Positions 59,680 to 64,000 of a stretch of DNA of 64,000 bases are shown piece by piece. The first letter of the stretch is position 1, and every line of letters starts with the position of its first letter. The translations under genes were made by a program, and so were the position numbers. The notes below the pieces were generated by a model. The model did no database searches and was not told the DNA's origin. It saw nothing but the letters and a program-made list of their open reading frames with translations. The DNA lies in the NCBI GenBank assembly GCA_947853665.1, contig CANTXF010000010.1, positions 62,001 through 126,000 of the forward strand, read 5' to 3'. This DNA comes from an uncultured Deferribacterales bacterium. GTDB lineage: Bacteria; Chrysiogenota; Deferribacteres; Deferribacterales; Mucispirillaceae.

Positions 59680-62283
59680 ATGATAAGCGCCCTCAGAATA
59701 CCCCTGGGCCAGGCTCCTCTAAGCTACGCGGCGGAGCTCCTCAAAAAAGCGGACGGAGACAGGGTGTGCGCCGTTGTGCCCACGTCCAGGGCGGTAAGGC
59801 TGCTGGCAAACGCCGGGTTTAAAACGGTGGAGATATTTTCCATAAAGGAGTTTACCCAGCTTGCCACTGATTTTAAAGGCGTGCATATCCCAAAGCAGCT
59901 GCGGCCTTTTTATCTGAAAAAGGCCGCCGAAGCTCTTTCCAAAGACGATAAGATAGCTGTTTTCCGCAGCGAAAAAACGCTTTTTCTCGATAACTTTATG
60001 GCCTTCGCCCAGGTATCTGCCGGCATATTTTCATTTTACAGGGAGCTTTCCGCGGAAATGGTGGATATGGACGCCCTGGCGAAAGCGGGAAAATACACCG
60101 ATTACGAACTTCAGATAACCGTGCTGGAAAGGCTGTGGCAGAATTATCTGAACGAAATAAAACGCGCCGGATATTCAGACGAATGGGAAAGCTACCGCGC
60201 TCCCTCTTTCCGCAAGGGCTTTATATCGCGCTACGACAGTTTCGTGTTTCTCATAGGCGGCTATCTTACCAAATACGAGCTGGAACAGCTTAAGCTTGCC
60301 GGAGAGGAAAAAGACGTGCTGCTGCTTTTTAATTACGCGGGCAAAAAGCACAGACACCACGAGCTTTATGAAAAATACCTGGGCATAAGCCTGGACGACA
60401 GACCGGCGCCGGTATTTAACGGCCGGAATACGCGCATATATTCGTGTTCCGGCATGGCGGCCCAGCTTGAGCTTATAACCGCCCTGGCCTTCGATTTTTC
60501 CGAAAGGGCCGGCGTAAGCTTCAGACGGATGGCCGTCGTCATACCGGATGAAAGCGTAAAATCGTATTTTCTGCGGCTCGACCCTTATAATCTTTTCGAT
60601 ATAACCTCAAACGAAAATATAGGCTCCTTTCAGTTTTTCCAGCTTCTTGAAACAATGTGCATGACGGCCTCTAAAACCGGTGTGAGCGAAAACGGAACTG
60701 CGGAAATCGCAGACGTTATAAAAATCCTTTCCCAGCCGCTCTTAAAGAATGTTCCCGGCGCGGCGGAGCTTAAGGAAAAGTATCTGGAGGCCCTAAAAGA
60801 GGGCAGGCTTTATTCCGGGGCGGAGGAGATCCGGATGGGAGCTTTTTTTAAAGACTTCTGCGCGCCTTTCCGCCGCGCCGCCGCCAAAATGGCCCCGAAA
60901 AACGTATGTATTATTATGAAGGATTTTGTTTCCGGCCTCTCTCCCCTTCTTACGGAAAGGGAAAAAGAGGGGCTTTCGCTGGTTTGCGGCCGCCTCGATA
61001 TGCTTATTGCCGTATACGGCGGAATCAAAGAAGAAATAGGATTTTCCGAAGCCGCCTCCCTTATACTGAACGAGCTGTCTCAGATACGGGTGCGCACGCC
61101 TAAAGGGAAAATACCGGTAATGGGAATCCTTGAAAGCCGTAACATGGCTTTCGACGTGGTTTTTATCCCCGCCATGAACGAGGACGTTTTCCCCCCGGCA
61201 AATAAAAAAGATATGTTTCTGAACACGGAAATACGCAGAGAGCTGGAACTGCCCACTTTCACGGACAGGGAAAACCTGATGAAAAATTACCTGCTCCAGA
61301 TAATGGAAAGGGCCAAATGCAGCGTGATTTCCTATTCCTCCGGCGGCGGAGCAAGGAGAAGGAGCCGCTTCGCGGAGGAAATAGCCGTCCACGGAGGCAT
61401 AAGGGAGGAAACATACGCGCCGGAGGAAATATCCCTCTTTAAGGGCAAAAGCTTTTATTTTCCCAAAACCGGCGAAATAACGGTCGAAAAAAACGACGGG
61501 ATATTAAAGGAGCTTTCCGGGTTTTCTTACTCCGCCACAGCTTTCAATGATTATATAAACTGCCCTCTGCGCTTTTATTTCAAATATATAGCCTCCGTCC
61601 GCTCCGCCCCGGAGCCAGAAAAGAAAGTAACCCCCCAGGTTATAGGGAACGCCTTTCATAAGGCTCTCGAACAGGTGCACAGAAAAAAGATAAAACCTGG
61701 CGCGCCGGAATTTGAAAAAATATTCCGCGAGGAATACGAGAAAAACATGCTTAAAAACGACGCGTTCAGATACAGCCCGGTAGAGCGGTTCAGGGCCTCC
61801 GAAGCGGAAAAGGCGATAAAGGCTCTCGAAAAGGAAGAGATAAAACGGCGGAAGGAGGGCTGGGAGCCGGCCTTTACCGAGCAGTCGCTAAAGGGCTCTT
61901 TCGCCGGCCGCACACTGAAAGGGTTTATAGACAGGATAGACCGCAGGGAAAATGATTACGAAATAATAGATTATAAATTTAAAACCCTGGAAAAAAGCGG
62001 AAGCGGTTTCAGGCCGGAAACGATTTCCGACGTACAGATGCCCTTTTACGCCCTGCTTTTTGAGCTGAGCATGAAAAAAATCCCGACGGCTCTGTACCAC
62101 TTCGACCTTAAAAAGGAATTCCGGCTGATAAAAGCCTTCGATATGGAGTTTTACGGCAATTTCAAAGAATTTCTGGAAACGGGCCTTGAGGAAATAGAAA
62201 ACGCCTCTGTGCCTTTCCGCCAGACGGACAAAGTGTCAAAATGCGTCTGGTGCCAATATTCGGGCGTATGCGGGAGAAAATGA
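59680..62283 (+). CDS. AddB/RexB-like PD-(D/E)XK nuclease
   Basis: An 867-residue protein. The start chosen is ATG 59680, two bases after the peptidase stop; the frame runs further upstream only as overlap with that gene. The C-terminal third is a PD-(D/E)XK nuclease: DYINCPLRFYFKYIASV near 625, GNAFHKALEQVH, GFIDRIDRRENDYEIIDYKF near 748-768. A C-terminal CVWCQYSGVC set, together with the Cys near 628, matches the four-cysteine iron-sulfur pattern of AddB. The N-terminal part is a degenerate helicase-like region. With the downstream UvrD-like helicase it should process double-strand breaks for RecA. The ATG of the next gene overlaps its TGA by one base. Confidence 0.88.
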   Translation: MISALRIPLGQAPLSYAAELLKKADGDRVCAVVPTSRAVRLLANAGFKTVEIFSIKEFTQLATDFKGVHIPKQLRPFYLKKAAEALSKDDKIAVFRSEKTLFLDNFMAFAQVSAGIFSFYRELSAEMVDMDALAKAGKYTDYELQITVLERLWQNYLNEIKRAGYSDEWESYRAPSFRKGFISRYDSFVFLIGGYLTKYELEQLKLAGEEKDVLLLFNYAGKKHRHHELYEKYLGISLDDRPAPVFNGRNTRIYSCSGMAAQLELITALAFDFSERAGVSFRRMAVVIPDESVKSYFLRLDPYNLFDITSNENIGSFQFFQLLETMCMTASKTGVSENGTAEIADVIKILSQPLLKNVPGAAELKEKYLEALKEGRLYSGAEEIRMGAFFKDFCAPFRRAAAKMAPKNVCIIMKDFVSGLSPLLTEREKEGLSLVCGRLDMLIAVYGGIKEEIGFSEAASLILNELSQIRVRTPKGKIPVMGILESRNMAFDVVFIPAMNEDVFPPANKKDMFLNTEIRRELELPTFTDRENLMKNYLLQIMERAKCSVISYSSGGGARRRSRFAEEIAVHGGIREETYAPEEISLFKGKSFYFPKTGEITVEKNDGILKELSGFSYSATAFNDYINCPLRFYFKYIASVRSAPEPEKKVTPQVIGNAFHKALEQVHRKKIKPGAPEFEKIFREEYEKNMLKNDAFRYSPVERFRASEAEKAIKALEKEEIKRRKEGWEPAFTEQSLKGSFAGRTLKGFIDRIDRRENDYEIIDYKFKTLEKSGSGFRPETISDVQMPFYALLFELSMKKIPTALYHFDLKKEFRLIKAFDMEFYGNFKEFLETGLEEIENASVPFRQTDKVSKCVWCQYSGVCGRK

Positions 62284-64000
62284 TGGACGCTCTCGACAAA
62301 CGTTTCAGCGCGGCCCTCGAAGCCTCCGCAGGCACGGGCAAAACCTTCCAGCTTTCCATGAGGGTGGCCTCCATGCTTATGAGCGGAGTACCCCCTCAGG
62401 ACATACTGTGCCTTACCTTTACCAACAAAGCCACGGACGAAATGCTTGAGCGCATAGTAAAGGTTCTGGACGCGGCGGCGGAAGGCTCCGCCCCGGAAAG
62501 CGAACGGGCCGTTCTCGAAAACGCCATGAAAAAGAGGGCCCTGCTGCAGAAAAAGGAATATACCGGCGATTATCTTAAAAATTCGGCGCGGGCGGCGAGA
62601 GACAGGCTTCTGGCCGATTTTTCCTCCCTTAAGGTAAAGACCATAGACGCTTTTTCAAATCTTATACTCAAAATATTCCCTTTTGAGGCGGAGCTTCGCC
62701 CGGATTACGGAATATGCACGGAGGACGAGGAAAAGGAGCTGCTTGAAGAAGCCTTCTATATCACTTTAAGCCGCCTGCTTGAAGAAAGGCAATGGCGGCT
62801 TGTTCTTGAGAAGGTATCAGAAGCCCTTGAAATAGGGCCTTCTTCCCTTACGGAAACCCTGCAGAAATACGCGGCTTTCAGCGCGGCAAAAAATATAGAG
62901 CTTAAAAACCAGATGAAAAGCTCCGTCCTTACGCCGGAGGAAATAGGCCGCCTTCTGGATAAGGCGGCAGGGCTTAAAGAAAAAGCCGTGGAAGCCGCCC
63001 TCGCCTTCGCCGGAGAAATATTCGACCCAGATGATACGAATAAAAACAGAGCGAAAGTTTACGCAAACCTCAAGGCCATTTCCGACACGGATAAAATAAC
63101 CGGCATGAAAATATTTCAGGGACCGCCGGAAGAGCACGCCTATTTTAAAAAATACGATTTTACCGAAACCCAGAGACTATATCACGATAGAACCAGGGAG
63201 CTGACAAGGAAATATCTTTCAGCGAAAGGAGAAGCAGCGAAAGCCCTGTCGCTGTCCATAGGAAGGCTGCTTTACGGAAATCTCAAAAAACTGAAAAACG
63301 ATAAAAACATACTGACATATTCGGACATAGGCGAAAGGGCCTATGAGATGCTCGTAACCGATAAGCCTCATATAGATAAGGATTATCTCTATTTTCGCCT
63401 GGACGGCAGGATAAACCATATCCTTATAGACGAATTTCAGGACACATCCTCCGTTCAGTGGCTGATACTCAAGCCTCTGGCGGAGGAAGCCATGGCTGGA
63501 ATCGGCCAGATGGACAAGGAAGGCAGCTTTTTCTACGTAGGCGACCCAAAGCAGAACCTTTACCGCTTCCGCGGAGGCAGCTCCGGCCTTTTCAGGGAAG
63601 TGGCCGAGTCCTATGAAGGCAGGCTTTTCAAAAGCACCCTTCCCATAAATTACAGAAGCGGCGCAAACATCGTGGAATTTGTCAACTCCGTTTTCAGAAC
63701 CGCCGCAGGCAAATTCCGGCGCAAAGAACTGGAAATATTCGATATAGACCAGAAACCCAGGCCCGGCTGCCCGGAGGGATGCGCGGAAATCCGTTTTTTC
63801 CATGAAGGGGAAGATTATAAAGCCTTTACACTCTCCCAGGTGCGCAGAGCGGAAGAAAACGGCTGGCGGTACGGTGATATGGCGGTTCTCGTGCCGTCCA
63901 ACAAGGACGGGGCGGAAATAAAATTCGCCCTGGCCTCCGAGGCGATTCCGGTACGCCTTGAAACCTCGCGTTCGCTGGCGGATACGGGCATTTTCAGAAC
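62283..64000 (+). CDS. AddA/RecB-like UvrD-family helicase (3' end outside window)
   Basis: Open for 572 codons from ATG 62283 to the window edge. Helicase superfamily I motifs: Walker A EASAGTGKTFQLS (about 13-25), motif Ia LCLTFTNKATDEMLERI, motif II LIDEFQDTSSVQW, motif III VGDPKQNLYRFRGG and motif IV-like LPINYRSGANIVEFVNSVF. The helicase C-terminal motifs and any AddA nuclease domain lie beyond the window. Adjacent to the AddB-like gene with a one-base overlap. Confidence 0.93.
   Translation, partial: MDALDKRFSAALEASAGTGKTFQLSMRVASMLMSGVPPQDILCLTFTNKATDEMLERIVKVLDAAAEGSAPESERAVLENAMKKRALLQKKEYTGDYLKNSARAARDRLLADFSSLKVKTIDAFSNLILKIFPFEAELRPDYGICTEDEEKELLEEAFYITLSRLLEERQWRLVLEKVSEALEIGPSSLTETLQKYAAFSAAKNIELKNQMKSSVLTPEEIGRLLDKAAGLKEKAVEAALAFAGEIFDPDDTNKNRAKVYANLKAISDTDKITGMKIFQGPPEEHAYFKKYDFTETQRLYHDRTRELTRKYLSAKGEAAKALSLSIGRLLYGNLKKLKNDKNILTYSDIGERAYEMLVTDKPHIDKDYLYFRLDGRINHILIDEFQDTSSVQWLILKPLAEEAMAGIGQMDKEGSFFYVGDPKQNLYRFRGGSSGLFREVAESYEGRLFKSTLPINYRSGANIVEFVNSVFRTAAGKFRRKELEIFDIDQKPRPGCPEGCAEIRFFHEGEDYKAFTLSQVRRAEENGWRYGDMAVLVPSNKDGAEIKFALASEAIPVRLETSRSLADTGIFR

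Noticed and set aside
1-64000. tRNA, rRNA, CRISPR arrays and insertion sequences
   Set aside because: I looked for T-loop-like GGTTCGA patterns, regularly spaced repeats and transposase-like frames and found none convincing; a tRNAscan or CRISPR finder run would settle this.

Overview
The window is chromosomal DNA from a diderm (Gram-negative) bacterium: it has TonB/ExbB/ExbD, a FadL-type outer-membrane protein and several lipoproteins. Gene content points towards a Deferribacterota-like lineage. The clues are a DHH-CBS-poly(A) polymerase fusion, a HRWRQP-type histidine kinase, heavy use of ATA isoleucine codons, and the order rimP-nusA-ylxR-infB-rbfA-truB-rpsO-pnp. I hold the phylum only tentatively. 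Host association is suggested by a lipoprotein whose C-terminus looks like the IgG-cleaving IdeS/Mac cysteine protease, and by long G homopolymers of the kind used for phase variation. I saw no rRNA, tRNA, CRISPR array, complete insertion sequence or prophage.

Layout. 1-6145 (minus strand): a housekeeping run of tyrosine recombinase, poly(A) polymerase fusion, phoH, ybeY and a CNNM/HlyC membrane protein cut by the window edge. 6280-6452: an intergenic element of about 170 bp, with a second diverged copy at 45857-46029; each carries a sigma70-like promoter facing a plus-strand gene (a DMT exporter and mazG). 7430-12280: an AT-richer accessory island. It holds the IdeS-like Big2 lipoprotein on the plus strand and, on the minus strand, a promoter, two overlapping micro-ORFs and a second Big2 lipoprotein. 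12720-22920: metabolic and household genes, namely malic enzyme (MaeB type), a DUF255 thioredoxin-like protein, a GNAT, a Sel1 protein, a SUKH protein, a hotdog thioesterase with alpha-glucan phosphorylase, and dUTPase. 23065-26458: a third, very large Big2 lipoprotein whose signal peptide and body are separated by a ten-G run, so it is out of frame as written.

26548-36303 (minus strand) is the transcription/translation operon rimP to pnp, with an apparent terminator in the rimP leader. 36471-45556 (minus strand) holds an orphan PAS histidine kinase, tonB-exbD-exbB, a 917-residue TPR protein, surE and an RqcH/NFACT protein. 45557-46099 is a long intergenic stretch with two strong hairpins, two SD-preceded 18-codon ORFs and the second repeat copy. 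46100-53066 has mazG, a Sel1 protein, an unknown membrane-anchored protein, mscL, fadL, a nicotinamidase-like/NAPRTase pair joined across a nine-C run, and a GNAT. 53105-56694 has htpG under a perfect CIRCE operator and the nfeD/SPFH pair, preceded by a nine-G run. 56857-64000 has a lipoprotein of unknown function, an M3 oligopeptidase, and AddB-like and AddA-like recombination nuclease/helicase genes, the last cut by the window edge.

Themes. There are three Big2 surface lipoproteins with three different C-terminal cargoes. The window has exactly three G/C homopolymers of nine or more bases that I could find, each at a position where a one-base slip would change expression or reading frame. 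The best candidates for follow-up are the IdeS-like protease, the G-tract-switched lipoprotein, the micro-ORF operon and the two-hairpin intergenic RNA.
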